From assembly GCF_963169125.1 (NCBI RefSeq), contig NC_084802.1, positions 21,545,107 to 21,609,106 of the forward strand: a stretch of 64,000 nucleotides of DNA, given 5' to 3'. The notes under the pieces are model-generated. The model saw nothing but the letters and a program-made list of their open reading frames with translations. It did not search any database and had not been told where the DNA came from. Position numbers and translations under genes: made by a program. The DNA comes from Humulus lupulus. Its lineage: Eukaryota; Streptophyta; Magnoliopsida; Rosales; Cannabaceae. Positions 11,893 through 25,233 of this stretch are shown here, piece after piece (the stretch's first letter is position 1; each line of letters begins with the position of its first letter).

Positions 11893-12610
11893 TATTGACC
11901 AGTGTTTTGGTCAACGACATTAAGTCAAATTAAACGACAGTGAATAATTTAAAGAGCTAAAATCAAGGAAAATGACACAAAAAATTTATAGTGGTTCGAC
12001 CCCAATAATTGGTAATGACCTACACCCACTTGCACTTTTATTAATCAAGAAAGTCTCCGACTCAAGATCAAGAAGAACAATGTTTAACTAAGTTTCTTAA
12101 GCTTGAGAGAAATTACAATCGATAGAAATTTTGTATGTAAAGTCCGCTTTTCTTTCTTTATTTATAATGGGCTATTTATAGTCCATTATAGTCTCGTAAT
12201 GGGCTATGGGCCCTACAACATGATCTAGGCCCTATACGTGTAGTGTGGGATTGTCACAACTGATTACATATTCAAAACAATAGAAAAATACATTCAAATA
12301 TCAGTTACATAAATATCTTGTGATATCTCGTGAAATCCAGATCATTCTGTTTGAATGACTTGTCTATCAAGCAGGTCTCCTTTTGAGCAACTTCATAAGG
12401 TAACTAAGCCTTCGACTAGCATCCTTCCCTTCGAGCATCAAACTTTGTGGGCCCTCAATCCTCTGCAAGGCAAACAACTAGCTTCATGCTTATGAAGTCT
12501 ACTCAAGCAGCTGACTCATCTTGACAAGCTTTTGGGAGTTTCAATGTCGTTTACTGCCATGTGTCATCTTCAAACGTCACGTCACCATGTCCAATTTTGG
12601 GTTAAATACA
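11893..12610 (-). mobile_element. Probable LTR remnant of a minus-strand Ty3/gypsy element
   Basis: The left end (tattgaccagtgttttggtcaac) aligns with the LTR starts at 668 and 55108. It is followed by the block 'atagtggttcgacccc...gacctacacccactt' that those LTRs share at the same distance. A TATA box on the minus strand (CTATAAATAG, about 12170-12180) fits. The right end near aaataca at 12610 is a guess, and no target duplication was found. Confidence 0.5.
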
Positions 12611-15556
12611 TTCATTATAAAAAAATGAAAGATGAGTCTTTTTCATTCTAAGTCTTTCTCATTTTCATTCATGTAATAACCAAGCTTATTATTTTCTTAT
12701 AAGCTCCTTAACTATGACCTTAGGTTAAGTTTTATTAGTTTATAGTTATGCCTTGAGTGATGGAATTTAAAAAGATTGCTTTAAGTTTAAAATATTTATT
12801 TTAAGCTATGATCTTATGACTTAGAAATAATTATAATTTAGATAATTATAATTATTATACTTAGTAATTTATGGGATTTTTAGCATATGATTAAATTAGA
12901 ATATAGTTTTAAGCTTTCATTAAAGAAAATTGTACATATAATGTTTAATGGAAGCTTAATGTAACGCCCTGGTTACCCCAGAACAGTTATGGTGAACCAG
13001 AAATTTGACTCACTACCCGAGTCCTTTGGTTAAAAACGTGCTTCTAAGTGTTATTAACAGGCTAAGGTGGAAAACCAATAAAAAGGAAATGATATATTTT
13101 ATTAAATACATAAAACTATTCATGGGCCCATAAAAACATTTACAAGTTATTTACAACTCAAAATGGTCATTACTGTTTCAAATTTACAAACCCGTCGACC
13201 TAAGCGGAAAAAATAGGGTAAACCCCCTAGTTCCTCTGAGAATTCCTTGGCCGTGGTGGTCAAGCAGCCACATATGTACGCATCACCACCTAAGCTCTCC
13301 ACTCAAGGCTGGGTGAGCTTTTCTTTCCCTTTACCTGCACCACATAGCACCCATGAGCCAAGGCCCAGCAAGAAAACACAATATAGCATGATATAATATA
13401 AACAATGATCGTAATAATCATTCAGGACTTTCAGTCCAAGACAGGTAAGTGACAAAGGAAAAGTCACTAAGGTGGGTATAACTCCCTTTAGCCATGTGAC
13501 GATAGGGTCACCGGGGCTTAACAGATAAGTGAACCTTTCACTAGCTTAAACAGAATAGGTGCATAGTGACTAGTCACCAACATAACCTTCCTCATGACCA
13601 TAGAGTCATAACCCTGGAAATTGTTCCCTAGCCATGTGACAAACGGTCACCTAGGCCTTAGGCCCTGGCTCTGAGTAACTAGCTTAGACTAGTCAAGCGC
13701 TTATAAGTTTCATCGACCTTAGGGTCGGTCCAGCATTAATGCCTTAGAGTCATTCAACGCTGATATTGATTAGATCTAATCTTCATTCGGCCCTGCGTTC
13801 AGGACACTTATACCATTTCTGACTCTTAGGTCATTGATACACGACTAGTGCCGTCCCTGACTAATCAGTGACATACACAAGTAAACAACAACCGCTAGCA
13901 TTTAATATGCAATCAATGTACACATTTATCAACCAACATGCCACAACACACAATCATGCATGTCATATACACATGGTGCAGTTTTCTTACCTCCTGATCG
14001 AGCGAGAAATATAATAAGAACGACTCCTGAGTGTAATGCCCCAGAATCCCTAATGAGGTTTAATGGCGGGATTAGTAGGTCGGGAGGGCCATACTTGTTT
14101 AATTATGACATTAAATGATAATATGCATGTATATGTGAATTATATTATAATATGATGTTAAATGCATGCACGCGGGTCCACATTTGATTATCATGATATT
14201 TTAGTAATTTGGCCGTTGAGGGCATAATTGTATATTTGTATGCATGTCGGTGTTATATTGTTGAGACCACATTATAATGTGGGTTTGTTCGAGCTATTCG
14301 GCATGAGACGATCATGGAATATTGATTAGCGTTCTAGTCATAACAGGTTTAAGTTCGGGGCTCAAGGTGAGTCTTGGGGTGATTTTAATGATTAGAACGT
14401 TGCCGGGAATTAAAGGGTAACGGGATATAAATTATTAGTGTTTGAGAATATTAAGAATAGAGGGAATTGGAGAGCGTTAATTATTATTAACGAGATAGGT
14501 GGAAAATACCAAATTTTCCCTTAGGAGCCTTTAGAAACCTTTATTAAACCTAGGGGTATTTTGGTCTTTTCACCCCTAGGATAGATATAAGCCATTTTAG
14601 GCTGGGAAAAAGAGGAAAAACATAGTATACTTGAAGTTTCTCTCGTACCTATCTTTCTTTCAGTTTCCTTTGTGATTTTTGAGCTATTCTTGAGGATTCA
14701 AGCTTGGGAAGTAAGCCTTGGGAGTTTGGGACAGTGTTCCACCATTGAAGAGCATCACAAGCTGAGCTTTGGGTAAGTTTCTAGCCATTGAATTCCCTGG
14801 TTTGCCCTGTTTTAGTTCTGTTTTGCAGTTGAGATTTCTAGGTTGAATACTTGGTTTTGTTGGGAGTTTTGGCTAGGGTTCTTATGGTTGTGATCTTTGG
14901 GGTATGTTAGGATGGTTTTTGGGTTCATTTGGCATCAAAAATGGGATTTGGAAGCATTGGGATCAAGTTAGAATCGAAGGAGTTGAAGAAGGAGGTTTCA
15001 GGGGGTATCTGGTCTGGAGGTAGCGCTATAGCACCCACCCTAGGACACTAAAGCGCTACACAGGAGGCATTTGGGTGTGTTGGGGGTTCTGAGAATAGCG
15101 CTGGGGTGCTAGGAAGCAGCGCTGTAGCGCTACTCTGTTCCTTCAAAGTCCTGTTTTGTGTGTTTTTAAGGGTTTTTGGCTTGGGGTATCAATCCTTAAG
15201 GCCCGGGATCGAATCTACTCACCGTGTGGGCATGTTTCGAGGTCCTGAGAGTGGTGCTTAGGTTAAGACCCTTTAAATGTTGATTTTCATTAATGGAGGT
15301 TATAATTGGTTGTGATTAGGTAACCGCTAAGGAATTAAAAGGTTGATCGTTCTCAGGAGTCATTCTTATTATATTTCTTGCTCGAACCTGAGGTAAGAAA
15401 ACTGCACCCTGTGTATGTGACATGCATGATTGTTATTGAGGCATGTTGGTTGATAAATGTGGACATGGATTGCACATTAAATGCTAGCGAATATTGTTTA
15501 CTTGTATATGGCACTGACTAGTCAGGGACACTGACCTAAGAGTCAGAAACGGCATG

Positions 15557-18219
15557 TGTAACGCCCCAACTCCTGAGACCGTTACGGTGTGCCTTGTAAA
15601 TAGTGCTAAACTCGCTAATCGAGTCGTTTGGCCAAAATCGTGAAACTAAGTGTGATTAGCGATTTAGGGATTAAACATTTTGGTTAAGATGTAACGTTTC
15701 ACTAGAACGTTTAATATATACATTGGGATCCCGAAAATATAAATTTCAGAGTTTATTACAGAAAATATTTACAACAGGCCGTTCTAAGCGGCAAAACAGG
15801 GTTCAACCCTAGTTCCACTTTAAACCTCGGCCGTGGCGGTCGAGCAGCTGCATATGTACACATCATCACCTAAGCTCTTCAACTCAAGCATGGTCCAGCT
15901 TCCTCTTGCCTTTACCTGCACCACATAGCACCCGTGAGCCGAAGCCCAGCAAGAAAACATAACACTATACATAAGCATTATCAAATGATTATCATTATAA
16001 TCAGACGGAGCATAAAGCTTCCAAACCAATGAGTGAACATCACATGATTCAAGAGGGAGAGTGGTTGTTAGGTAAGCCACTAGCCTCCAAGCACTTATTT
16101 CATTCATCGACCCTTGGGGTCGGTCAGGCATTAATGCTCTTTGAGCCATTCAATGCTAATGGTCGATTAGATCTAATCTCCGTTGGCTTGCGTGAACCAC
16201 GCTAAGACCATTCTGACTAATCAGTCAGCGCTATGTGACCAATGTCCAGTATCACTGCCGAACTTGACTATTCAGTCACAGCTTCACAGCTGGTACTAAC
16301 ACCTTTGCCAATTCTGGGTGACCAGTGTCCAGTATCACTGCCGAACTTGACTATTCAGTTACAGCTTCACAGCTGATACTAACACCTTTGCCAATTCTAA
16401 CTGTCGAGTCAGTGCAACGTGACCAGTGCCCAGTACCACTGCCGAACCTGACTAGTGAGTCACGGCTTCACAGTTGATACTAGCACCTTTGCCAAATCTG
16501 ACTAATTAGTCAGTGCCATGCACAAGTAAGCAATGCTATCAATGTGTATCATATGCCAGTTATCCAAGAGTAGGGCATTTAGCATGCTTACTAAACAGTT
16601 GCTAGCATAATCATGATCATGCACAAATTCAGAGACTCAAGCTCTGGCCAATCTCATATTCATCATTCATGGCATGCCCTAATCACATGTTTCTCGTGCA
16701 TCACATGCATCACACTTAATCACCCAACATGCCTAAAAAATAATCATATGCAAATGGGCAAGATCGCCAAGCATTCATTATGCTATCAATGTTTTCATTT
16801 AAACATCCAACATGCATCAATCATAGCCATGCATGTCACACACGGGGTGCAGTTTTCTTACCTTGGGTTAGAGCGAGAATTAATAAAAGAACGACCTTTG
16901 AGAACGATCAGCTTTTAGTCCTTTAGCGGTCACCTAGTCATAACCAAATATAAGGTATCATCAATAAAAATGATCACTGAGGGTTCCCAAACCAAATCCC
17001 AGCCCCCGAGACATCAAATACTACTCAACCGGGTACTAGGTCCAACCCCGAGGCCTATGGTTTGAATCCCCAAGATAAAAACCACATTTTAGCAAAATTG
17101 GCCTTAAGGGACGCGGCCCTCCCCTGCTGCGCCACGGCGCGCCTTCAGACAGAAAGGTTTCCCCCCTGCCAGGCGCCAAGGGCCGCAGCGCACCCCTGCT
17201 GCGCCGCAGCGCCCAGCCCAGACCAGCCAAAACGCCCTTAACGAACCAGTTTTTCCCCTGTGCAATTTCCTCTCAAACCAGTCCTTCAAACCATCTCTAA
17301 ACCTCCTCCAAACATATAATTAAACCCCCAAATAACACCCTTAGCTTACCCTCATCAAACCCCAATCAAAACAACACAAGAACCTCCTTTGATTCACACT
17401 TTCCACATCAAAGTTCTAAGGTTGAAACTAACAACCAAAATAGAGCATATATAAAAACCAGTGGCTAAAAGCTTACCTTAAGTTCAGGTTATGGTGCTCT
17501 TCAACAGTGGAACACTCCCCCAAAGTATCAAGGCTTAGCTCTCAAGCTCAATTCCTCAACAAGCTCACAAAATCACACAAGGAAGATGAGGGAAAGAGAA
17601 GGTACGGGAAGAAGAAGGGGATTGCCTCTGTTTTACTCTGTTCAATCTACAGCCTTCCAAGCTTAACATATATCCCAGCCAAAAGACTAAAATACCCCTA
17701 GGTCTTCTAAAGCTTCTAAAGCCACCTCAAGGGTAATTTTGGCACATTCCACTAATCCCGTTAATCATAATTAACGCTTCCCAATTCCTGCTAATCTCAA
17801 TATTCTCAAATACCAATAAATCACATCCCATTACCCTTTAATTCCCGGTAATGCTCTAATCACATATATCATCCCGAGACTCACCCCGAGCCCCGAATTA
17901 ATCCCATTATGACTAGACCGAAAACTTGCTTCTCATGATCGTCTCATATCGAAAAGCTCGAACCAATCCACCTTATAATGTGGCTATATTACTAATCACA
18001 ACCACTCACCCAAAATATACAATTACACCCACAGTGGCCAAATTACCAAAATGCCCTTGCATTATAAATATGAGCCCATATGCATGCATTCACCATCATA
18101 TAATAATATAATTTACATAAACATGCATATAATCACTAAATATCATAATAAACCAATTATGGCCCTCCCGGCCTCCTAATCAAGGTCCTAAACCTTATTA
18201 GGAAATTTGGGGCATTACA
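15557..18219 (-). mobile_element. Fourth-level solo gypsy LTR, minus orientation
   Basis: This 2663-bp LTR starts TGTAACGCCCCAACTCC and ends TTTGGGGCATTACA. It is flanked by gcatg at 15552-15556 and 18220-18224, a perfect duplication. The surrounding plus-strand LTR reads straight through when it is removed. It contains an internal tandem repeat (16190-16530) and a GC-rich block (17105-17225). Confidence 0.95.
16190..16530. repeat. Imperfect tandem repeat inside the LTR, spacing 83 and 101 bp
   Basis: Three copies of a unit containing gtgacc...ccagtatcactgccgaac...gactattcagt...gcttcacag...aacacctttgcca start near 16235, 16318 and 16419. The third spacing is longer by about 18 bp. Each unit has small palindromes such as TGACTAATCAGTCA. 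Confidence 0.75.
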
Positions 18220-18642
18220 GCATGAGCGTCTTGAACGCAGGGTCGAATGAAGATTAGATATAATCGATATCAGCGTTGAATGACTCTAAGGCATTAATGT
18301 TGGACCGACCCTAAAGTCGATGAATCTTATAAGCATCTGGCTAGTCTATGACTAGTTGCTCAGAGCCAGGGCTTAAGGCCTAGGTGGCTGCTTGTCACAT
18401 AGCTAGGGAACGATGTTCCAGGGTTATGACTCTATGGTCATGAGGAAGGTTATGTTGGTGACTAGTCACCATGCACCTGTCCTGTTTAAGCTAGTGAAAG
18501 GTTCACTTATCTATTAAGCCCCGGTGACCCTATCGTCACATGGCAAGATGGAGTTGTCCCCATCCGGGTGACTTTTGCGACTGTCACTTAACTGTTTGGA
18601 CTGATAGTCCTGAATGATTATTATGATCATTGTTGATATTAT

Positions 18643-20459
18643 TGTAGGAAAAACTCATTGCAGGATCTTTATTTATTTTCATGCAATTTACATATTATCA
18701 AACAAACATGCAAATTCTTAGAACATGCTCCTATGAAATTGATACAAATATAGAGTAAAGTAAAAACTTACATTACGTAGCGGAACTGGAACAACTCCAT
18801 CCTTCAATCTCTCTAACCCTTGATTCCTTTCTGTAGCAGAGTATTATCAAGAGATTGAACAAGATCAGCAACACAGTCTTCCTCACCAAGCCTTTGATCA
18901 ACCTAGAACTAGTGTGGGCTGGTTCTCAACACATGAGATAGAGATCTAGAAAAGAAGAAGAGATTGTGGCTAAGAAAGGATTAAAGTATCTAGGTTTTCA
19001 CTTACCTAAATCAACTGAGACTGACTTGCTTATGAAAACCCTAGATATCATATTTCTTATATAGGAACCTTAATGGGATTTATTTAAATTTAAATTAATT
19101 AAAAATAATAAACAAAAATAAAAGCCTTGGGCTGCCATAAATGGACTTGGGCCCAATCTCTTTGTTTTGAATTTAAATCCCAACTAGGCCTAAATTCAAA
19201 ACCTTTTATTTATTTATTTTTAATTAATTAATTAAATCCTTATTCAAATTAACTAATTATAATTTGAAATTTGATTTAATATTATTTATTTATATTGATA
19301 CCAATTTATCAATATTAATAAATTTACCCAAAGATTCTCTTTTATTCTCTAAATCTCATATCTCTGTAAATTTTCCAAAATTGACCTAGTCAACTTTAAA
19401 AATCCTAATTGATAATTAAATCAATTAATTGAGACATTCTAGATGATTTACTCAAAGGAGATGCGGGGACCATGGATCCATAAAATCAAGCTCCAACAAG
19501 TTACCGTGAATTTATTTACGAATAATTTCACTAACTTATTAATTCCCCGTGACTCCACTATAGACTCGGAATTGTTCTCTTGAATTAATAGAACGTATTT
19601 TGAAAACCATAAATACGTTATCCATTGTTATAACCATTACAATAAGTCAATCTCTATCGATGACTTACTAACGAGCTGGGTGCAAATTACCGTTTTACCC
19701 CTCATCAGTATTTTATCCTTAACTCCCACTAAGTTCCTTATAAATGATATTTCCGTGAACTTAATCACAGAAATGAGATCTCAATCATTTAACCTTTTGA
19801 ACAAAGAAATTAAAGAAATCATCTTTTCACTTATCATACAGAAGTTATAGATTTCGTATCTATGAATAATACTCCCACTCAATTACACTAATAAATCTCC
19901 AAGATGTAAGTATGGGCTAGACCGTAGGGTAAGCTGGTAACGAACAAGTCAAAAGATTTAAATAATATAATTAGCAGAATATTATCACTCAGAATTAAGA
20001 TCAACTTAATATATGGTCAACGTTGTGACATTGATTAGATTTGATAACAACGATACTTATTTATCAATCAATAATCAATATCGGTCCTAGTCCGATGTAA
20101 CTAAATACATCCGATCTTATCTACTTGGTCGAAGCCTTGGACAGGACATCACACCCTGAATGTGTAAGTAGATCATATCATAGATTGCCTAATCAGTGAA
20201 AATCCAATGCACTGATCTAATCTTAGGACTCGTTCTTTTGAACATATAATTACAACTATAATCCACTGTGACCTAGTCACTATAATTGTAACTATCCATA
20301 TGTTCGGGATTTTATAAATGTTTGTATTATTTCAATAATCATGTAATAAAACAAGCAAGCAATACGGTTGTCAAACTAAATGATTTCTACTACTTTTATC
20401 GATAATATGAAATCGTGCTACATGTCTGACATGGTTTTATAAGGGCATAAAACCCAACA
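18643..20459 (-). mobile_element. Fourth-level solo Ty1/copia (Angela-like) LTR, minus orientation
   Basis: This 1817-bp LTR starts TGTAGGAAAAACTC and ends AAAACCCAACA. On the minus strand it begins TGTTGGGTTTTATGCCC, the typical start of Angela-type copia LTRs. It is flanked by attat at 18638-18642 and 20460-20464, a perfect duplication. The TATA sequence on the minus strand (CTATATAAG, about 19054-19063) agrees. The host LTR reads on across the site (gatcattgttgatatt / atcatgctatg). It is related to 48314-50389. Confidence 0.92.
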
Positions 20460-22781
20460 ATTATATCATGCTATGTTGTGTTTTCTTGTTGGGCCTTGGC
20501 TCATGGGTGCTTTGTGGTGCAGGTAAAGGGAAAGAAAAGCTCACCCAACCTTGAGTGGAGAGCCTAGGTGGTGATGTGTACATATGCGGCCGCTTGACCA
20601 CCACGGCCAAGGAGTTCTCAGAGGAACTAGGGGGTTTACCCTATTTTTGCTGCTTAGGTCGGCGGGTTTGTAAATTTGAAACAGTAATGACCATTCTGTG
20701 TTGTAAATAACTTGTAAAAGATTTTATGGGCCCATGAACAGTTTTATGTACTTAATAAAATATATCCTTTCCTTTTTATTGGTTTTTCCACCTTAGCTTG
20801 TTAATAACACTTAGAGCACGTTTTTAACCAAATGACTCGGGTAGCGGGTCAAATTTCCGGTTCACTGATCACCGTAACTATTCTGGGGTAACCAGAGTGT
20901 TACGCTGAGAACGATTGACCTTTTGGTTCCTTAGCGGTTACCTAATCAAAACCAATTATAACCTCCATTAAAGAAAAATCAACATTGAAAGGGTCTTAAC
21001 CTAAACCCTTCTCTCGGGACCTCGAAACATGCCCACACGGTGAGTAGATTCGATCCCGGGCCTTAAGAATTGAAACCCCGAGCCAAAAACCCTTAAAAAC
21101 ACCCAAAACGGGATTCTGGAGGAACAGAGTAGCGCTACAGCGCTGCTCCCTAGCACCCCAACGCTATACTCAGAACCCCCAACTGCCCAAAAACCATCCT
21201 GTTTAGCGCTATAGCGCCCTAGGGTGGGCGCTGTAGCGCTACCCCCAGAACAGCACTCCCCTGAAACCTTCTTCTTCGACTCCTTCAGTTCTAACTCGAT
21301 TCCAATGATTCCAAATCCCATTTTTAATGCCAAATGAACCCAAAAACCATCCTCACATACCCTAAACATCACAACCATAAGAACCCTAGCCAAAACTCCC
21401 CACAAAACCAAGCATCCATCCTAAAAATCCCAACTAAAAACCAGAACTAAAATAGGGCAAACCAGGGAATTCAATGGCTAGAAACTTACCTCCAACTCAG
21501 ATTATGATGCTCTTCAATGGTGGAATACACTCCCAAACTCCCAAGGCTTACTTCCCAAGCTTGAATCCTCAAGAATGGCTCAAAAATCACAAAGAAAACT
21601 GAAAGAGAAAAGGTACGGGAGAAGCTTCAAATGACACTCTGTTTTTCTCTTCCTTCACAGCCTAAAATGGCTTATATCTATCCTAGGGGTGAAAAGACCA
21701 AAATACCCCTAGGTCAAATAAGGGTTTCTAAAGGCTCCCAAGGGCAAAATTGGTATTTTTCACTTATCTCGTTAATCATAATTAACTCTCTCCAATTCCC
21801 GCTATTCTCAATAATCTCAAACACCAATAATTTATATCCCGTTACCCTTTAATTCCCGGCAATGCTCTAATCATTAGAATCACCCCGAGACTCACCCTGA
21901 GCCCCGAACTTAAACCTGTTATGACTAGACCGTTAATTAATATTCCATGATTGTCTCATGCCAAATAGCTCGAACAAACCCACATTATAATGTGGTCTCA
22001 ACAATATGTCACCGGCATGCATACAAATATACAATTATGCCCTCAACGGGCCAAATTACCAAAGTATCATAATAATCAAATGTGGACCCACATGCATGCA
22101 TATAACATCATATTATAATATAATTCACATAAACATGCATATAATCATTTAATGGAATAATTAAACAGTTATGGCCCTCCCGGCCTACTAATCCAGCCAT
22201 TAAACCACATTAGGGATTTCTGGGCATTACACTTAAGCAGTATACATGTGGCGTAAAAATAAGTCATAAATTATTTAAATTTAGCTAGTATGGTTGAAAT
22301 TCCCTATAGAATTAATAGGTGGATTTTTTATGAATTAATTAAATTAAGTAATAGAGTTAAAATGAAGAGCCAAGTGGAGACTTACTTAGTTATAGGCATG
22401 TAACACATAACTAGGAAGGGTTTTTTTTACTTAATTTGAATTTTAGGCTTGAATTAAATGACTATGTGTCAATGAAGGCTTACAAAGTGGAGACTAAAAA
22501 GATATGCTTAGGGGAGTCAAAAACTAAGGAGAGAATCTAGTGGTTATTTGAATTCGAAAAGGCTTAGGTGTATGGGTGGGAGACTAAGGAGGAAACAAAT
22601 GGAGACTTTGACTCCATTTTGTTACATAAGAGGTTGTGTGGCATTAAGATAGGAGTTGTAGTACATGACTAGGAGAAGGAAAGGGGCTGGCCGAAACTAC
22701 CAAGGGGGAGGGAGATTCGAATTTTAAAAACTTGTTGAAGGATAGTGAAGAATATTAAGGAAGGGAGTTGAGACCTAGAGC

Positions 22782-22791
22782 CTATAAATAG
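22782..22791 (+). promoter_or_regulatory. TATA box of the outermost LTR
   Basis: CTATAAATAG follows a purine-rich stretch and precedes a pyrimidine-rich start region. It is the likely U3/R promoter of the LTR 12672-26329 and fixes its plus orientation. Confidence 0.6.
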
Positions 22792-22926
22792 AGCATTAGA
22801 GTTCTTCATTTTTCAAACCCCTCCAAGCTTCCAAGAATCCTCTCCATTTTTGAAATCCATAGCTCCCAAAAGCACTCATATTTTTGCCCTATAAACACAC
22901 CATAGCCGAACCACAATGGTCTTTAT

Positions 22927-25233
22927 TGTAGCAACCCAAATTCGCTAATAAGGCTTGGAGCCTTAATTAGTGTGCCTGGAGGGCAATAATTGTTATACTG
23001 TATTAATCTATGTGAATTTAGTGAATATGTGGTTAGAATGCATGTTTAGGTGAAATAAATATGCATGTGGGCCCCATTTGGCTGTTAGGGGCGAATTGGT
23101 AATTTTAGCTCATTGAGGGCATAAATGTAATGTATGTGATATAATGGTAATATATTTGTGATGCACGTTCCGAGACGGTCCTAGAGAGCTAGTCCTCTTA
23201 AAGTCACAACGAGATTTAAATACCCGGCTCGAGAAGAGCCTATGGGTATTTTGGGAAATTTTATAAATTTAGTTGGGGACATTTAATTAATGGTTAGTGG
23301 TATTTTAGTGGTTTGAGTAACCATTGGTAACCAGTGAGGATAGCTACTCTAAGTGATAAAATGGTATTTTTGTAAGAGGATAATAAAAGTCTAATTTTCC
23401 CTTGAGGATTAGATAGGGTATGGGTTAAATGGAGGGTCAAAGGGGTCTTTTGGCTTGGATTTAGATAACTACAGCTGAGAAGGGAAGCTATTCACGTTTT
23501 ACACTTAGACAAAACCTTGTTTTTGTTGAAAGTTAGAGAGGAATCAAGAAAGGAAGGAAAGGGGATTCTGAATTTTGTGGAGTCAAGAAGGGAGTTGAGG
23601 CCAGAAATTTAGAGGACTACTTTACACACTGAGGTAAGAGAATTCTGAGTAATTATATTGTAAAATTCAATTAAGAATGTCAAGAATTGATAGTTAAAAT
23701 AGTGTGTTTTGGTTTGGTGGATTCATGGGGTGAATTATGGTTAGGTTCAGTTGGATGAGTTGAAATAAGCTTGGAATTTGGTTGGGAAGCAGCTCAAGGA
23801 CGAATCACCATTTGAGGTAAGAATTCTATGCATGATTGAAATTTATTTCTGGTTTGGTTTAGAATTTCTGAAGGCTGGTCCAAGTTTTTCAAAGACTGGC
23901 TTAAGTTTTGAGAATTTTGAACCATTGAGTAATTCTTGAGTTTGATTGTGTATTTAGGTTTGTTCTTGGTGTTTATGAGTTGTTAGATGGTTTATTTGAG
24001 GTTTTAAATTGAATTTGAGGCTTAGGCATGCATTGGGAGTGTTTTGGCTCGGGGAAAATGCAAGGGAAAACCCAGAATTATGGGTTCGCGAAGGGGCGTC
24101 GCGGCCCTGTTCTTCTGCGCCGTGGCGCTAGGCTGCAGCAGGGGACGAGGGCCATTCTGGGCGTCGCGGCCCTCATTGGAGGGCGCCGCAGCGCTAGGCC
24201 ATTTCTGGGCAGGGGAAAATTTCAATTTTAGGGCTTTTGCCTAGGGGGCTCGGGGGATGTTTCCGCTACTTTGTTTTGGGAAACGGGAGGTCCCGAGAGC
24301 ACGGGATTGATCCCAGGAAATGATTTTGGATTGGTTAGTATTAAAGAGTGTTTTATATGTGTTGTGACTAGGTTTTCGGAGAGGCTCGGGTTAGAGGACC
24401 GTGCTCGTGACTTCGGTGCACAAGAAGCTCGGGACACAGGTAAGAAAACTATTGTACCCATAGAACAGGGCGAGGCCCCATAGTTGTGTTGCAAGGCACG
24501 ACCCTATATGATTATGTGTTGGGTGTAGCCCATTGAATATGTTAGTATATGTTTAAGTTATGTTTAAATTATGCTGTGTATGCATATATGTGAATGATCG
24601 GCTAGGGCCGGGAACGGCGAAGGCTGAGAACAACAAGGGGCCGAGAGCAACGTTTAGCACACAGAGTGCGAGTTGCCAGGGTAGGACCCTAGGGGATACC
24701 TGGGATATCCTTACGGTGTAGACTGAAACTCAGGGCCTGGTAAAGCGCCTGAGACGGCATGGCCGTATGTGTTAGCTTGATGACAAATTGGTTATATGCT
24801 AGGTGGTTCATATGTATATGTTATCTGTTTATGTGGAGTTTTCTTGCTGGGCTTCGGCTCACGGGTGCTCTGTGGTGCAGGAAAGGGCAAGGAGAAGGTG
24901 AACCGACCATGAGTATGGAGAGCATGGCGTGACGCGTACATGTCTGGTCTTCCTGGCTGCCACGACCAAGGGTGTTTTTGGAAGTTGTTTGTAAGGAACT
25001 CTATTTTGTCGTTTAGCCGACCTTGAGTATATTTTGAGTTGTAAATATTTGTAAACAGTATTTTGGGATCCCAACTGTTAAATGTTTTATGAATTTCAGT
25101 AAATGAGATTATTTTCAAAGTTTATGTCCTTGTTTATGATTTAATTACACGTTTACCTTAAAACCTCGATTAGCGAGTTAGAAGCACATTTTAAACTCAC
25201 TTAGTAACGACTCTAAGGAGGTAGGGCGTTACA
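22927..25233 (+). mobile_element. Second-level solo gypsy LTR, plus orientation
   Basis: This 2307-bp LTR starts TGTAGCAACCC and ends GTAGGGCGTTACA, flanked by tttat at 22922-22926 and 25234-25238, a perfect duplication. It is inserted in the LTR 12672-26329, just downstream of that LTR's TATA box. It is the closest relative in the window of the minus-strand LTR 61024-63230: shared starts, shared 'gctcgggttagaggac' block and similar GC block. Short ORFs in several frames at 24022-24494 come from the GC block and are not genes. Confidence 0.94.

Larger units (their letters stand above)
14032..20904 (+). mobile_element. Third-level solo gypsy LTR, plus orientation, interrupted twice
   Basis: The segments 14032-15556, 18225-18642 and 20465-20904 make one LTR of about 2.38 kb. 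It starts TGTAATGCCCC and ends GAGTGTTACG, where the terminal CA has become CG. The duplication ctgag lies at 14027-14031 and 20905-20909. It belongs to the same broad family as its host LTR but in the opposite orientation, so the host and this element form long diverged inverted repeats. It holds the insertions 15557-18219 and 18643-20459. Confidence 0.93.
12960..22231 (-). mobile_element. Second-level solo gypsy LTR, minus orientation, interrupted
   Basis: The left part (12960-14031) and right part (20910-22231) form one LTR of about 2.39 kb, starting TGTAACGCCCTGG and ending GGGCATTACA. It is flanked by cttaa at 12955-12959 and 22232-22236, a perfect duplication. It is inserted in the LTR 12672-26329 and is itself split by the plus-strand LTR 14032-20904. 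Continuity is visible at the break: '...cgactcctgag' on the left resumes as 'ctgagaacgat...' on the right, as in the uninterrupted LTR 8900-11043. Confidence 0.94.

Noticed and set aside
16613..16918. 101-residue plus-strand ORF
   Set aside because: It lies in the LTR 15557-18219 and is not kept in related LTRs.
21001..21411. 136-residue minus-strand ORF
   Set aside because: It lies within the LTR 12960-22231, and related LTRs have it broken.
24022..24494. Several short ORFs on both strands
   Set aside because: They come from the stop-poor GC-rich block of the solo LTR 22927-25233; no domain and no splice context.
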